Shown here: piece after piece, positions 44,730-55,312 of the stretch
Layout: the number at the start of each line of letters is the position of its first letter
Numbering within the stretch: position 1 is the first letter of the stretch
From: Mesobacillus jeotgali
GTDB lineage: Bacteria; Bacillota; Bacilli; Bacillales; Cytobacillaceae
Direction of reading: 5' to 3'
NCBI RefSeq assembly: GCF_031759225.1
Contig: NZ_CP134494.1
Span: 3,532,501-3,596,500, forward strand
DNA length: 64,000 nt
Translations under genes and position numbers: made by a program
Notes under the pieces: model-generated
Databases searched by the model: none
What the model was told of the DNA's origin: nothing
The model's input: the letters and a program-made list of their open reading frames with translations, nothing else

Positions 44730-44931
44730 TTATTCCAACAGACATTCTCATAAAGTATTTACCTCAGTTAGTCTCTTTTTTTTGTTAATACGCCCTTTGC
44801 ATGAAAAAATTTCTTTTCTCGTTTTTCTGCTGTTCCTTTGGCTTTTCTAACATAATGATAGCGCGTAATTTTAGGTTGTACAAGACTTACGCAAGGTATA
44901 TAATTCATCTCGAATGGAGGTTCTCTATAAC

Positions 44932-45576
44932 ATGGATGACTTATTAAAAGAAAAGGAAACGTACTGGAAAATTAGATTAAAAAAGTGTATGGATGCAGGC
45001 AGATATACTCAAGCATCCTTTGCTGAAGCCCTAAACAATAAATATGGAACTAGTTATGGCCAAAAAGATGTCAGCCGATGGATGAATACAGGAGCCAAAA
45101 ATAAAAATGGAGAAGTTGGCTTTCCAAAATTCGATACTATGCATCTAATTGCAGATTTCTTTAGTGTAGATGTTGGCTATCTCATTGGTGAAACTGATGA
45201 GACCTCGTTTTCAGTGGAGAAGGCGTGTTCTTATATGGGCTTGAATGGCGAAGCGATAAAAGCCATAAGAGAAATTACTCACCCTGAAAATGAAGCATCT
45301 TACATGAGGAAACATATGAGAGAGTCTTTTAACAAGTTTCTTTCAGCAGAGGGCTTTCCTAATTTTTTTGATAGGCTACATGATCTTCACCTTGCATCTA
45401 TATTACCAAATCAAGAGAATCGCGTATTCGACACCCAAGATAGTGAAATAGACTACATCCGTGGTTTAGAGTTCAAAGGGAAAATTGCACGATATGAATT
45501 GAATGAAGCTCTGATACTACTAGTTAATGAATTATACTCTAACCAGCCACAAGTAGATTTGAACATAAAAGAATGA
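44932..45576 (+). CDS. XRE-family transcriptional regulator
   Basis: A 214-residue regulator. The N-terminal helix-turn-helix reads YTQASFAEALNNKYGTSYGQKDVSRWM in pieces (TQASFAEAL and QKDVSRWMNTG), followed by DTMHLIADFFSVDVGYLIG, the usual ending of Cro/CI-type domains. The C-terminal ~130 residues are of unknown type. ATG 44932 is used because GGAGG lies 11 bases before it. It is divergent from the small genes at 44.1-44.7 kb, as expected for the repressor of an integrated element. Confidence 0.8.
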   Translation: MDDLLKEKETYWKIRLKKCMDAGRYTQASFAEALNNKYGTSYGQKDVSRWMNTGAKNKNGEVGFPKFDTMHLIADFFSVDVGYLIGETDETSFSVEKACSYMGLNGEAIKAIREITHPENEASYMRKHMRESFNKFLSAEGFPNFFDRLHDLHLASILPNQENRVFDTQDSEIDYIRGLEFKGKIARYELNEALILLVNELYSNQPQVDLNIKE

Positions 45577-46161
45577 AAAATATAACTTATATTAGTATAT
45601 TCAAAGGTTTCCAACACAACAAAATACCAAGTTATCTTGGATGAACTATGCTGGCATTTAATTAATCATATTGAACGTTGCCATTTTTGTTTTTTGTCTA
45701 CACAATCGAATATTCAATTAATAAGGACATAAACCCTTATGGTTCTATGCCTCTTTATAGATTAGCTTATTAAGCTTCTATCCGTTTGTTTAAGCGGAAT
45801 TCTTCACAAAATGCTCTGAAAAAGAGATTGTTTATTGCGCGTCATTTAGTCTACTACAAATACCTGAGTTCCTCCACAATCTGACCCGATTGTATAAAGC
45901 TTTTCATTTAACGTAAGATTCGAATCTAAAATGTAAAAAGGTCCACACAGTTTTGAACTGGGGGACCTAATTTTTTATGGTTCCTACCAAAAACCATAAA
46001 AATTTCCGGCCAGAGGCCGCTTCATGCAAATATATTATTCCAAACTAATCCATAAATATCAAGGATGATTTTACTTACTTACCTTATAATTCACCATTTA
46101 TCAAAGCGAACACTCTCTATCTTACCCATTATTAATTCACGCTAGGCTGCCTAGCAGCTAT
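45577..46161. other. Gene-poor stretch with terminator hairpins and a coding remnant
   Basis: Two hairpins are visible: AGGTCC/GGACCT (45939-45967) and TTTTTATGGTT/AACCATAAAAA (45971-46001). On the minus strand a 40-codon open stretch without start ends LTLNEKLYTIGSDCGGTQV, FVVD and TAA at 45846-45848; it may be the end of a lost gene. Confidence 0.4.
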
Positions 46162-46383
46162 TCAACTATTTTCTTCATAAACAGAGTAACTAAAATCAAT
46201 ATAATCCTCTAGATGAGCTTTTTCTTCAGAATGATTGATTCCCCATCCGTAACGTTGAAAGTCCTGACCACCGTCTATGAAAATTGCACCACACTTACAT
46301 CGCTTAAAATCATTGCTATGTTTTGACTCGATGATGTCATTGCACTTTTTGCAGCGTACTTTGTTTATAAGTATTTTTTTCAT
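46162..46383 (-). CDS. Small zinc-ribbon-like protein, 73 aa (DUF7695-like)
   Basis: The product has CKKCND (about 12-17) and CKCGAIF (about 29-35), two cysteine knuckles of a zinc ribbon, then FIDGGQDFQRYGWG and an acidic tail. I recall the same pattern in a Bacillus family called DUF7695; function unknown. AAAGGGATGATC precedes the ATG. It is divergent from the TrlF-like gene. Confidence 0.6.
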   Translation of the reverse strand: MKKILINKVRCKKCNDIIESKHSNDFKRCKCGAIFIDGGQDFQRYGWGINHSEEKAHLEDYIDFSYSVYEENS

Positions 46384-46537
46384 TGGATCATCCCTTTCCG
46401 GTTTCTTGATATAGGATCCATCATTTTCAATTGTTTTTCTTGTTTACTCCATCTATCCGAACTATTAAATATCTAGTAAAATTATACTATAATCGTGTTC
46501 AATCGTGGATTGCGTTAATAGTTAGGAGGCAATTAAA

Positions 46538-49081
46538 ATAAATTTAACCTACAATAAAACACTCGTAAAAAACAGTTTTGTTAATGATATTGATTTAGCA
46601 ATCAACTCAAAAAGAAAAAAATACGCAGATTATCATAAATCAGTATTCCATATTCATACACCAGCTTCTCATGATTATAGATTATTTGAAAGTTTAACAG
46701 CTGAAAAATATACGGAAATGTCAAATGAAGATTTATTTAGCATAGCCATAAAGGAACACCTATTTCCTGAAAACAGCTTAACTTTTGAAGAAGCAATGGA
46801 AATTGCAAACCAAAATAAATATTTTGAAACATTAAAAGAATATTTAACATACTTATTAATGGCCAAAAAATTGGCGGATGAGAATGTAAAATTAGCTGTT
46901 ATTACTGATCACAATACCATCTTAGGGTATGAAAAGCTCGTTCAGGCTATAAATATTATTAATAATTCTTTTTCTTATAAAATATATACAGATACTTTAT
47001 TAGGTATTGAAATTTCCTGTGCTGATAAATGTCACGTTGTAGGTATATTTGATGCTAAGCAAGAGACAATTAATCTCCTAAACAATTGGATTTCTAGTAA
47101 CATAATGGATTGTATATCAGGGACATACCAAACAAGCTTGAATGTCTTAACAAAAATAAATGAACTTGGCGGAATTGGCTATATTGCCCATATAAATAGT
47201 TCAGATATCTTTAAGCCGGACTTTCTAAGTGGTGGATACAAAGATCGTTTGTTTAATTCAATAGATAATAAATTATTAGGTGTGTCTTATTTAGATAAAA
47301 TTCCGAGAGTGATAGAAAATTTAAAAAGATACACCAATGAGGATTATAATTTTGTATTAGATGAGGATTCACACAGTTTAGATGCGTTAGCAACTAAGCC
47401 CTTTTGGATTAAAGGACAAAAAGTCAACTTTACAATGTTAAAAAATGCAATCAGAGACTTCGAGATTTCAACCGAATATAAGGAACCTGAAAAACCAAAT
47501 GTATTCATTAAAGGTATTGTGGTTGAAGAAGATGGATTTCTCTCAGGAATAAATGGAAACGGAAATTTTAGTATATCATTTTCTGAATCACTTAATTGTT
47601 TTATAGGCGGTAGAGGAACAGGAAAAAGTACTGTTTTAAATACCATCAATTTTGTCCTTTCTCAAAATGTTTACGACGAGAAAACTTTGGAAAATATTTG
47701 TAAACAAGGAAGGGTTTGTGTTGTTTGCTCATACAATAGTGAGGATTATTATATTATTTTCAATACTCCTAAAATGGATAAAAAGCAGTATACTTCTATC
47801 TTAGGGTATTTTAACAATGACCTTGACAATTATAAATATGACAAGAAATTTATCTTTGAACCTAAGAAAATAAAAGATATATCATTAGAAATGTATATTC
47901 AGCTCTTTAAAAAAACCATCATTCAAAACCAAGAGTATATTGAGGAAATAACAAAGAATAAGAAAAGTCTCCTTTCAAACTTTTTTTATAGAAGATATTC
48001 TGTGAATGAGTTGGTAAGAACCTCCAGCTCAGATGAAATTACTGATTTTATCCGAGAAATGATGTTCAAAAATGAAGTACTTTCCGACAAAAGGAGGGTT
48101 GGTAATATCACTACTATTAAAGGTTTAAAACAGAAATACAAAGAGTTACCAGCTATCTTAAAAGACAGGAAGATTACTGTATATAATACACTTGACAGTT
48201 TTAATGCTAACCATGTAAATCAATTAAAAATCACCTACTACCAAAAAAATATTAATGAGTTAATGCTTAACTGGGTTGAAATTTTAGAAGTAAAAATGGA
48301 AAATTCAGATAATTATTTTGAGAAATTCAACATAAAAATTGAAGATTTAATTGAATATTTATCTCTTTTAAGTGAAAAATCTGATCCTATTAATGTTTTT
48401 TTATTACTTAGCGAAAAGAATTATAATAAAATATTAGATTTGGAGAATATCAAAAAACATACTTCTTCCCTATCTAAAAAACAAGTAGACGAGGGAATTA
48501 TTGATATATCGAGTAATAATGTAACAACATTTTTTGATATTATACGCCGAAGAGTACTGGAAAACGGATTACCTCATGCAGTCGAACTAATAAAAAACTA
48601 CTTACTGGATATTGATGAATTTGATTTAGAATTTAATATAAATAACATGGAAACAAACAGGTCAGTTGGAAAGATGTTTAAAAGCGTTAAAGAATTATCT
48701 TTAGGCCAAAAAGTGGTTGCTATGTTATCATTCATTTTATCTTACAGTGATTTTTCAAATGATTATACGCCACTAATTATTGATCAGCCAGAAGACAATT
48801 TAGATAATAGATATATCTATAAAAATTTGGTAAGCGATTTAAGGAAAGCCAAATCAAAACGGCAGGTAATAATCGCAACACATAACTCTACAATTGTTAC
48901 AAATTCCAAAGCGGAACAGGTAATTGTCATGGCATCAAATAACACTAATGGCTGGGTAGAAGCAACTGGATATCCTACCGAAAAATCAATTTTATTACAC
49001 ATTGTAAATTTACTTGAAGGTGGGGTCGAATCCTTCAAACATAAACAGTTTCTTTATCAAGATATTTTAATTGGGAAATAA
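46538..49081 (+). CDS. TrlF-like defence protein: PHP phosphoesterase plus SMC/ABC-type ATPase, AUA start
   Basis: The frame runs 847 residues if started at ATA 46538-46540. PHP motifs: FHIHTPASH (about 37-45) and VITDHN (about 125), with HVVGIF and IGYIAHIN further on. ATPase: Walker A in [13 protein letters not shown] (about 350), signature region [12 protein letters not shown] (about 725) and Walker [12 protein letters not shown] (about 750), then [11 protein letters not shown]. This domain order is that of TrlF-family proteins. The first ATG in frame (46718) lies after the essential HxH motif, so it cannot be the start. AGGAGG (46524-46529) stands eight bases before ATA, and a stop (TAG 46523) closes the frame upstream. 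An ATA start is unusual. Confidence 0.8.
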   Translation: MNLTYNKTLVKNSFVNDIDLAINSKRKKYADYHKSVFHIHTPASHDYRLFESLTAEKYTEMSNEDLFSIAIKEHLFPENSLTFEEAMEIANQNKYFETLKEYLTYLLMAKKLADENVKLAVITDHNTILGYEKLVQAINIINNSFSYKIYTDTLLGIEISCADKCHVVGIFDAKQETINLLNNWISSNIMDCISGTYQTSLNVLTKINELGGIGYIAHINSSDIFKPDFLSGGYKDRLFNSIDNKLLGVSYLDKIPRVIENLKRYTNEDYNFVLDEDSHSLDALATKPFWIKGQKVNFTMLKNAIRDFEISTEYKEPEKPNVFIKGIVVEEDGFLSGINGNGNFSISFSESLNCFIGGRGTGKSTVLNTINFVLSQNVYDEKTLENICKQGRVCVVCSYNSEDYYIIFNTPKMDKKQYTSILGYFNNDLDNYKYDKKFIFEPKKIKDISLEMYIQLFKKTIIQNQEYIEEITKNKKSLLSNFFYRRYSVNELVRTSSSDEITDFIREMMFKNEVLSDKRRVGNITTIKGLKQKYKELPAILKDRKITVYNTLDSFNANHVNQLKITYYQKNINELMLNWVEILEVKMENSDNYFEKFNIKIEDLIEYLSLLSEKSDPINVFLLLSEKNYNKILDLENIKKHTSSLSKKQVDEGIIDISSNNVTTFFDIIRRRVLENGLPHAVELIKNYLLDIDEFDLEFNINNMETNRSVGKMFKSVKELSLGQKVVAMLSFILSYSDFSNDYTPLIIDQPEDNLDNRYIYKNLVSDLRKAKSKRQVIIATHNSTIVTNSKAEQVIVMASNNTNGWVEATGYPTEKSILLHIVNLLEGGVESFKHKQFLYQDILIGK

Positions 49082-49132
49082 AATTAACAGTAACATTAAT
49101 TTATCATTTCTATTTGTTAATTGTTGAATATT

Positions 49133-49178
49133 GAAAAGCCCCAATACGCAATAAATATACCTTGTGTATCGGGGCTTT
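49133..49178. terminator. Bidirectional terminator between TrlF-like gene and hsdR
   Basis: AAAAGCCCC-A-ATAC pairs with GTAT-C-GGGGCTTTT, flanked by T-rich sequence to the right. Confidence 0.8.
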
Positions 49179-49194
49179 TTTCATACTTTCCAGA

Positions 49195-52100
49195 TCATTT
49201 TCTCAACTCTTTATAGGCCTCTTTAGCCACTTCTTCTAATACAGTATTGTAAAATGAACGGTTCTCAAAAAGTTTTGAATATGATCCCATTTGTTCTAAA
49301 TATAATTCCTGAGCCACTCTTTCGAATACATCTGGAAAAATACTTTTTTCAAATATCTCTGCATCATTATTTTGTGCAAATCGTTTTAGCTTCTTGTTTT
49401 CTCTAACCGCTTTTTTGTAAATTCCTTCTACTATAACCCTATCGGAATCTGTAAATTTACCTTCAAATCGCTCATTCACACGTTTAATTATATTTTCCAA
49501 TAGCTCATCTTCTTCTAGAGGCTTTACCCCAGTGTCAATGGATTCAGGATTTTTCAATACATTATAACCAGCATTTTTTTCTAACGCAATGTTACCTTCG
49601 AAAGTCCGTTCCAATTTGTAATACTCAAGTTTTAACTTATCCTCAATATTTATATTTTCCCGTTTATTCTTAGGAATAAATTTAATTAAGTAAGAAGTAA
49701 ATACGTATTCTTCATGTAATTCTTTATCGAACATACGAGTTAATTGTGTAATATAGGAATACCACTTATTAAAATTACGGACAGTTACTCTAAATGTATA
49801 CTGAGTTTCATCATCAAGCTCCTGATAACGATTAATGATCGGCTTTAAAGCACTTGCCATTTTTCCTAAATCCGTATCTGTTTGTTTCCCCTCTTTAAAA
49901 TACATCTTTACTAATTGCTGTATATCTTGATCATTATAAACCTTGAAATTACGTAATTTCGTTTTAGTGTCATAAATCAAGTTAACATCAATTTCTTTAT
50001 CTAAAGAAGTTACTTCATAGTACGGCTCAAAGGCTTTTTTAATATCCTCCGCTTCATTAACAAAATCCAAAATAAAGGTATCCTCTTTATCAGGATGCAT
50101 TCTATTTAATCTGGACAATGTTTGAACAGCCTTTACTCCCGATAACTTTTTATCAACAAACATCGTGTGCAGTAATGGTTCATCAAAGCCTGTCTGATAT
50201 TTCTCAGCAACAATCAACACATTAAAGCTGTCAGTATGAAACTCTTCTTTTAGCTGGTTTTCAGAAATTCTTTTTCCATCTTTGGTTTTATTCAAGCTAG
50301 ACTCTCGGAACTCTTCATCTCTATCATTAACTACACCTGAAAATGCCACTAAAACATCCATATCAGTGTAGCCTTTTTTCTTTATATAATTTTTAAACTC
50401 GTGAAAGTAACGTACTGCATGTAATCGGGAGGCTGTAACAACCATTGCTTTTGCTCTTCCCTTAATTTTATTTCTCGTTACGTCACGAAATTGCTCAATC
50501 ATAATCGCGGTTTTTTGCTGCAAATTATGTGGATGCAATGATTCATATCTACGAATTGCTTTAACCCCCTGTGAAGCCGGGAGTTCTGGATTATCTGGTG
50601 CATCTTTAGCAATTCTAAATGATGTTTTATAAGTCATATAGTTTTGTAGGACATCCAAAATAAATTCTTCTTCTATAGCTTGTCTCATGCTATAGATATG
50701 AAATGGTTTAAATGAACCATCCGATTGTTTTGTGCCAAACATCTCTAATGTTTTTTCTTTCGGCGTAGCAGTAAAGGCAAAGAAGCTAAGATTACTATGT
50801 TTTCCATGTGTTAACAATTCTTTAACAAGTTTATCTTCTTGATCCAATTGATTGGCTTCTAGTTCTCCCTCAATCTCCGCATATTCTCTTAATGCTTCTT
50901 CAGTATCAGCTAATGCTGACTTTAACTTTTTAGCACTTGTCCCTGTTTGAGAAGAGTGGGCCTCATCAACGATAATGGCAAAGTTATTACCTTTATTTAC
51001 TTCAACCTCTTCATAAATAACAGGGAACTTTTGAAGAGTAGTAATGATTATTCTTTTCCCATCGTTAATTGCATTTTTTAAATCCTTTGAGGATTTATTT
51101 TCACCGATAGTCTCTACAAGCCCGGTAACATGGTCAAAGCTTGAAATTGTATCTTGTAACTGTCTGTCTAATACGGTTCTATCAGTCACAACAATTACCG
51201 AAGAAAAAATAGACTTATTCTCTTCATTGTGCAAACTTGATAAATGATAAGCCAGCCAAGCAATACTATTTGACTTTCCTGAACCTGCACTATGCTGGAT
51301 TAAATAATTTTCACCACTACCATTTATACGAACATGATTCACTAATTTCCTTACAACATCCAACTGATGAAATCGTGGGAAAATTAGTTTTGAAGAGATT
51401 TTAGTTGTTTCTTTTCCATTCTTTATTACCTTTTTCTTTTCTACATCCAAATGCATAAATCTTTGCAAAATATCCATCAAACTATCTTTTGCGAGAACCT
51501 TTTCCCATAAATATGCTGTTGCGTATCCTTCCGGGTTAACAGGGTTTCCAGCTCCACCCACTTCACCTGCACCGTTAGAACCCTGATTAAACGGCAAAAA
51601 GAAAGTATCTTTACCGTTTAATTTAGTTGTCATCCATACCTCATACAAATCTACCGCGAAATATACCAACACACGTTTATTGAATTGAAAAATTTGTTCA
51701 CGTGGATCCCGGTCATACATAAATTGTTTTTTAGCATTTTCTACAGATTGTCCTTTAATCTGATTCTTCAATTCTAAAGCTACAACTGGAATTCCATTTA
51801 AAGATAGGACCATGTCCAATGTATTATTATTCTCAGTTGAATAAGCAAATTGACGTGTTACTGTTAATCGATTTGAATTATAATCTTTAATTATCTTCTC
51901 GTTTAAGGTTGATTCAGGTCGAAATGAAGCTACTTTAAGCTTAACTCCACGATCGGTAATTCCATATCTAAGAACATGAAGTAACCCATTGGTTTCTATT
52001 TCATCATTAAGTCGCTTGTATAGCTTTTTCTCTGTTTCATCCTTATAAATTTTTTCATACCGTGTCCAAGCTCTCTCTTGTGTTTCCCTGATATACTCTA

Positions 52101-52230
52101 ATAACTGACTTATATCAATCGCTTTTTCTTTACTGTAATTTACTTGATTTCCCTTTATGTATCCACCTTTATTTAAGAGATATGACTCTATATCTTCTTC
52201 AAAACGTTTTTCATTATCTTGGATAGTCAA
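49195..52230 (-). CDS. hsdR: Type I restriction enzyme, R subunit
   Basis: The motor and nuclease subunit of a type I system, 1011 residues. N-terminal nuclease domain with VVALELKN (ELK-type, about 150); helicase motifs IQHSAGSGKSNSIAW (Walker A, about 313), VDEAHSSQTG (DEAH), FAFTATP, and LNRMHPDK. It cuts DNA far from the site after ATP-driven translocation. Start is TTG 52228-52230, directly behind the hsdS stop and eight bases behind AGGAGG; no ATG is nearby. Confidence 0.95.
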   Translation of the reverse strand: MTIQDNEKRFEEDIESYLLNKGGYIKGNQVNYSKEKAIDISQLLEYIRETQERAWTRYEKIYKDETEKKLYKRLNDEIETNGLLHVLRYGITDRGVKLKVASFRPESTLNEKIIKDYNSNRLTVTRQFAYSTENNNTLDMVLSLNGIPVVALELKNQIKGQSVENAKKQFMYDRDPREQIFQFNKRVLVYFAVDLYEVWMTTKLNGKDTFFLPFNQGSNGAGEVGGAGNPVNPEGYATAYLWEKVLAKDSLMDILQRFMHLDVEKKKVIKNGKETTKISSKLIFPRFHQLDVVRKLVNHVRINGSGENYLIQHSAGSGKSNSIAWLAYHLSSLHNEENKSIFSSVIVVTDRTVLDRQLQDTISSFDHVTGLVETIGENKSSKDLKNAINDGKRIIITTLQKFPVIYEEVEVNKGNNFAIIVDEAHSSQTGTSAKKLKSALADTEEALREYAEIEGELEANQLDQEDKLVKELLTHGKHSNLSFFAFTATPKEKTLEMFGTKQSDGSFKPFHIYSMRQAIEEEFILDVLQNYMTYKTSFRIAKDAPDNPELPASQGVKAIRRYESLHPHNLQQKTAIMIEQFRDVTRNKIKGRAKAMVVTASRLHAVRYFHEFKNYIKKKGYTDMDVLVAFSGVVNDRDEEFRESSLNKTKDGKRISENQLKEEFHTDSFNVLIVAEKYQTGFDEPLLHTMFVDKKLSGVKAVQTLSRLNRMHPDKEDTFILDFVNEAEDIKKAFEPYYEVTSLDKEIDVNLIYDTKTKLRNFKVYNDQDIQQLVKMYFKEGKQTDTDLGKMASALKPIINRYQELDDETQYTFRVTVRNFNKWYSYITQLTRMFDKELHEEYVFTSYLIKFIPKNKRENINIEDKLKLEYYKLERTFEGNIALEKNAGYNVLKNPESIDTGVKPLEEDELLENIIKRVNERFEGKFTDSDRVIVEGIYKKAVRENKKLKRFAQNNDAEIFEKSIFPDVFERVAQELYLEQMGSYSKLFENRSFYNTVLEEVAKEAYKELRK

Positions 52231-53496
52231 TTAAATGACCTCCTTTTTACCTGTGACATATTCATAAATGAGTGACCTCTTAAATTGTTCCATTTCGTTA
52301 AGAAGCTCTTCTTTACTATCAATGAGTTCATCAATTTTTTGTATTTTCCTTGTTAAAAAATTAACGATTTGATTTTGCTCTTCAATACTAGGAATAGGAA
52401 AATAAAAATTCAAAAACTCATCTGTCGGCAATCTCCATCTACCATGATTTGACACTCCTTGACCAAATCCATAGAAGGTTTTATTTAAGTAACAGCCCTG
52501 TAACAAGTATTTAAAATACTCATGATTAAAATCAATATTGTTTTTAAATCTAAACACGCGATAATCAGGACTTGTTACACCAATATACTTAGAACAATCA
52601 ACCCAACCAGTTAATAAGTCCATATGATTCATAACAAAATCATTGATCTCTACAATTTGGTATTTACTGTAATCAGAGGAAAGCTGACCCTCATTACTTT
52701 GAATATCTTTGATTTTCAATCCCTTTTGGGTTACTGATAGAACATCATAACCTAAATCATTTGCAATAATTTTTTTTATTTCAAAGATGTTTTTCAACTT
52801 ACTAACTTTCCAATGAAATGGAATGCTACCTAGCCATTCCACACCAGTCTCTTTCATTTCCACATTTGGAGTTAACCCTTTAGTAACAGCTTCGATTATA
52901 AGTGATTGCATGTATTTTTTTAATTCAATAATAGAAAGTTTGGTTTTGTCAATTAGGTTCTCAACTTGAGAAACCTTATTATCTAAGTAATTTGATATCT
53001 TAACCTGTTCTTCCACTGGTGGAATTGGAATAGCAAAGTTCATTAAAGTTTCATTATTTAATGTCCATCTATGTTCAAATGAAACCCCTTTTCCATGTGC
53101 AAAGAAAACTAAAGACCAGTATTGTAACTTAAAATAGTAATCATAATATTTACTAGAACATTCATTTTTGCTTCTTAAATTGATATATGCAGGACTAATA
53201 ACGCCTTCTATAAATGAGTAATTACAATTAGCTCCACTTGTTAAATCCATAGGGTTTAACAATAAATCGCCTTCTTTTACTATACTGTAGTTGTCATAAC
53301 TAGCAGCTAGTTGGCCTTCATTATTTGAAATATTTCTCTCTTTAATACCACTTCTTGCAAGAGAAAGTACTTTAGGATTGTTCTCATTATTTATTTCTTT
53401 ACTTCTAAAGAATAAATGTTTTACCTTACCTACCTCCCAATGTACGGGAATCTCACCAATCCACTCTATTCGACTATCTTTCGTTGGTCTACTCAT
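52231..53496 (-). CDS. hsdS: Type I restriction enzyme, specificity subunit
   Basis: A 421-residue S subunit with two target-recognition domains and two conserved helical spacers: WIGEIPVHW and WLGSIPFHW begin the halves, and PPVEEQVKISNYLDNK and PSIEEQNQIVNFLTRK close them. The two recognition domains resemble each other (NEGQLAASYDNY and NEGQLSSDYSKY, both followed by MDLxTG), so the two half-sites may be related. The ATG overlaps the hsdM stop by eight bases. Only one S gene is present. Confidence 0.94.
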   Translation of the reverse strand: MSRPTKDSRIEWIGEIPVHWEVGKVKHLFFRSKEINNENNPKVLSLARSGIKERNISNNEGQLAASYDNYSIVKEGDLLLNPMDLTSGANCNYSFIEGVISPAYINLRSKNECSSKYYDYYFKLQYWSLVFFAHGKGVSFEHRWTLNNETLMNFAIPIPPVEEQVKISNYLDNKVSQVENLIDKTKLSIIELKKYMQSLIIEAVTKGLTPNVEMKETGVEWLGSIPFHWKVSKLKNIFEIKKIIANDLGYDVLSVTQKGLKIKDIQSNEGQLSSDYSKYQIVEINDFVMNHMDLLTGWVDCSKYIGVTSPDYRVFRFKNNIDFNHEYFKYLLQGCYLNKTFYGFGQGVSNHGRWRLPTDEFLNFYFPIPSIEEQNQIVNFLTRKIQKIDELIDSKEELLNEMEQFKRSLIYEYVTGKKEVI

Positions 53497-55267
53497 CTAT
53501 TACCACCTCCTGACCAGACAATATCTCGAAGTCTTTATGTATTTCTTCTTCTAGTTGTTTAATTCTTGTAGCTATATCCTCTGTTTTTTCAGGCTGAGTA
53601 AATTTATAAAACAATCTAGTGAAAGGTATCTCATAACCAATTTTCGTTTTCTTTTCATCAATCCAAGCATCTAAGTTAAAAGGTTTTATTTCCTTTTCAA
53701 AATAAGTTTTTATATCCTCTTTTAATGGTATTTCTTCAGTATCTCTTTTTGTAGGGTCAGGTACTTTTTTTCCATTTTTCATGATTAAATTACTAAAATC
53801 ATCATACTGAGGTGTCTCTACAGTGACCTTATAGTATCCAAATTCAATATTATCAAGAATTTTCGACTCTACAGATTTCTCGTTGAGATAATACTTTTTA
53901 TTTAAGAATTCTCCATATGCATGAACTATAATTTCTCTACATTCAGGAGTAATGTCAACTCGTTTACTCCCAATTCTTTTACGTCTCAACATATACATAT
54001 TAGATGCATCTATCAATTGAATTTTTCCGATTCGATGCTTTGGTTTATTTTTCGTCAGTATCCAAATATACGTTGCAATTCCAGTATTGTAAAATGAATC
54101 ATTCGGTAATTGTATTATTGCTTCAAGCCAATCGTTCTCAATAACGTAACGACGAATTTCACTTTCTCCACTGCCAGCAGCACCTGTAAATAGAGCCGAA
54201 GCATTATGAATTATTGCCATTCTACCAGTATTCTTTAATTTACTAAGACCGTTTAATAAAAATAGGAGTTGTCCATCATTTTTTTTCGGCAAACCTACTC
54301 CAAAACGGCCATGTTTACCCTTATCATGCTCTTCCTTAACTTTTTTATATTCCGATTTCCAATCTGCTCCAAATGGAGGGTTCGAAATACAATAATCAAA
54401 AGTAAAACCTTCAAACATGTCATTACTTAATGTATTTCCTAATTTCATATTCTCCGGATTACCACCCCGAACCATTATATCTGCTTTTGCAATAGCATAA
54501 GTTTGTTCGTTTATTTCTTGACCGAAAGTAGTCACTTCTGCTTCTGCATCTAATGCTTTTAATCGCTCTTCCATAGCACTTAACATCTGAGATGTACCCA
54601 TTGTTTGGTCATATACTGTCTTAGCAACACCCTCATCAATAAGAACGTCTTTTTCTTCTGCAATAAGTAGGTCTGTCATGAGATATATAATATCCCTACT
54701 TGTAAAGTGGGAACCAGCTTCTTCATCATAGCTCTCTGAGAATTTCTTAATTAGTTCTTCAAAGATATACCCCATGTCCGTGCTTGTTATTTTGTCTGGT
54801 CCCATATAGGCTTTTTCTGAATTGAATTCTTGAATAATAAAAAATAACTTATCATTATTAGCTAATTTTGTGATTTCTCTTTCAAAGTCAAAGTTCTTCA
54901 AAACATCCTGTACGTTTTCGGAAAACCCATGTAAGTAAGCAAGGAAATTTTCTTCAATATTGTTCGGATCCGATAATAAATTTTCAAATGTATAATTGCT
55001 GATATTATAAAAAACATAACCAGATGCTTTTTGTAAAAATCCACCTTTTACTTCTAAGTGTTTCACCTTTTCATATGTCTCCAAAACTTTATCCCTCGTA
55101 GGTAATAAAGTGTCATGAAAGCGTTTAATTACTGTCATTGGTAAAATCACTTCGCCATACTCATGTGGCTTGTATAAGCCTCTTAGAGCATCAGCAATGC
55201 TCCAGATTAAATTTGCTTTTTCCTGTATATTTGTGCCTGTTTGAATATGTCTTAATTCTTCATTCAT
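53489..55267 (-). CDS. hsdM: Type I restriction enzyme, DNA methyltransferase subunit
   Basis: A 592-residue N6-adenine methyltransferase. An N-terminal HsdM helical domain (SIADALRGLYKPHEYG) is followed by the SAM-binding region around GSHFTSRDIIYLM, QTMGTSQML (a deviation of the usual DPxxGxG, at about 232) and the catalytic SNPPFGADW (about 302). ATG 55265-55267 is chosen because GGAGGATAA lies before it. First of the hsdM-S-R genes, 45 bases after the recombinase gene. Confidence 0.94.
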   Translation of the reverse strand: MNEELRHIQTGTNIQEKANLIWSIADALRGLYKPHEYGEVILPMTVIKRFHDTLLPTRDKVLETYEKVKHLEVKGGFLQKASGYVFYNISNYTFENLLSDPNNIEENFLAYLHGFSENVQDVLKNFDFEREITKLANNDKLFFIIQEFNSEKAYMGPDKITSTDMGYIFEELIKKFSESYDEEAGSHFTSRDIIYLMTDLLIAEEKDVLIDEGVAKTVYDQTMGTSQMLSAMEERLKALDAEAEVTTFGQEINEQTYAIAKADIMVRGGNPENMKLGNTLSNDMFEGFTFDYCISNPPFGADWKSEYKKVKEEHDKGKHGRFGVGLPKKNDGQLLFLLNGLSKLKNTGRMAIIHNASALFTGAAGSGESEIRRYVIENDWLEAIIQLPNDSFYNTGIATYIWILTKNKPKHRIGKIQLIDASNMYMLRRKRIGSKRVDITPECREIIVHAYGEFLNKKYYLNEKSVESKILDNIEFGYYKVTVETPQYDDFSNLIMKNGKKVPDPTKRDTEEIPLKEDIKTYFEKEIKPFNLDAWIDEKKTKIGYEIPFTRLFYKFTQPEKTEDIATRIKQLEEEIHKDFEILSGQEVVIDE

Positions 55268-55312
55268 TGATTTATCCTCCATATATATAATCCATTATGC
55301 TTCTATTATTTA

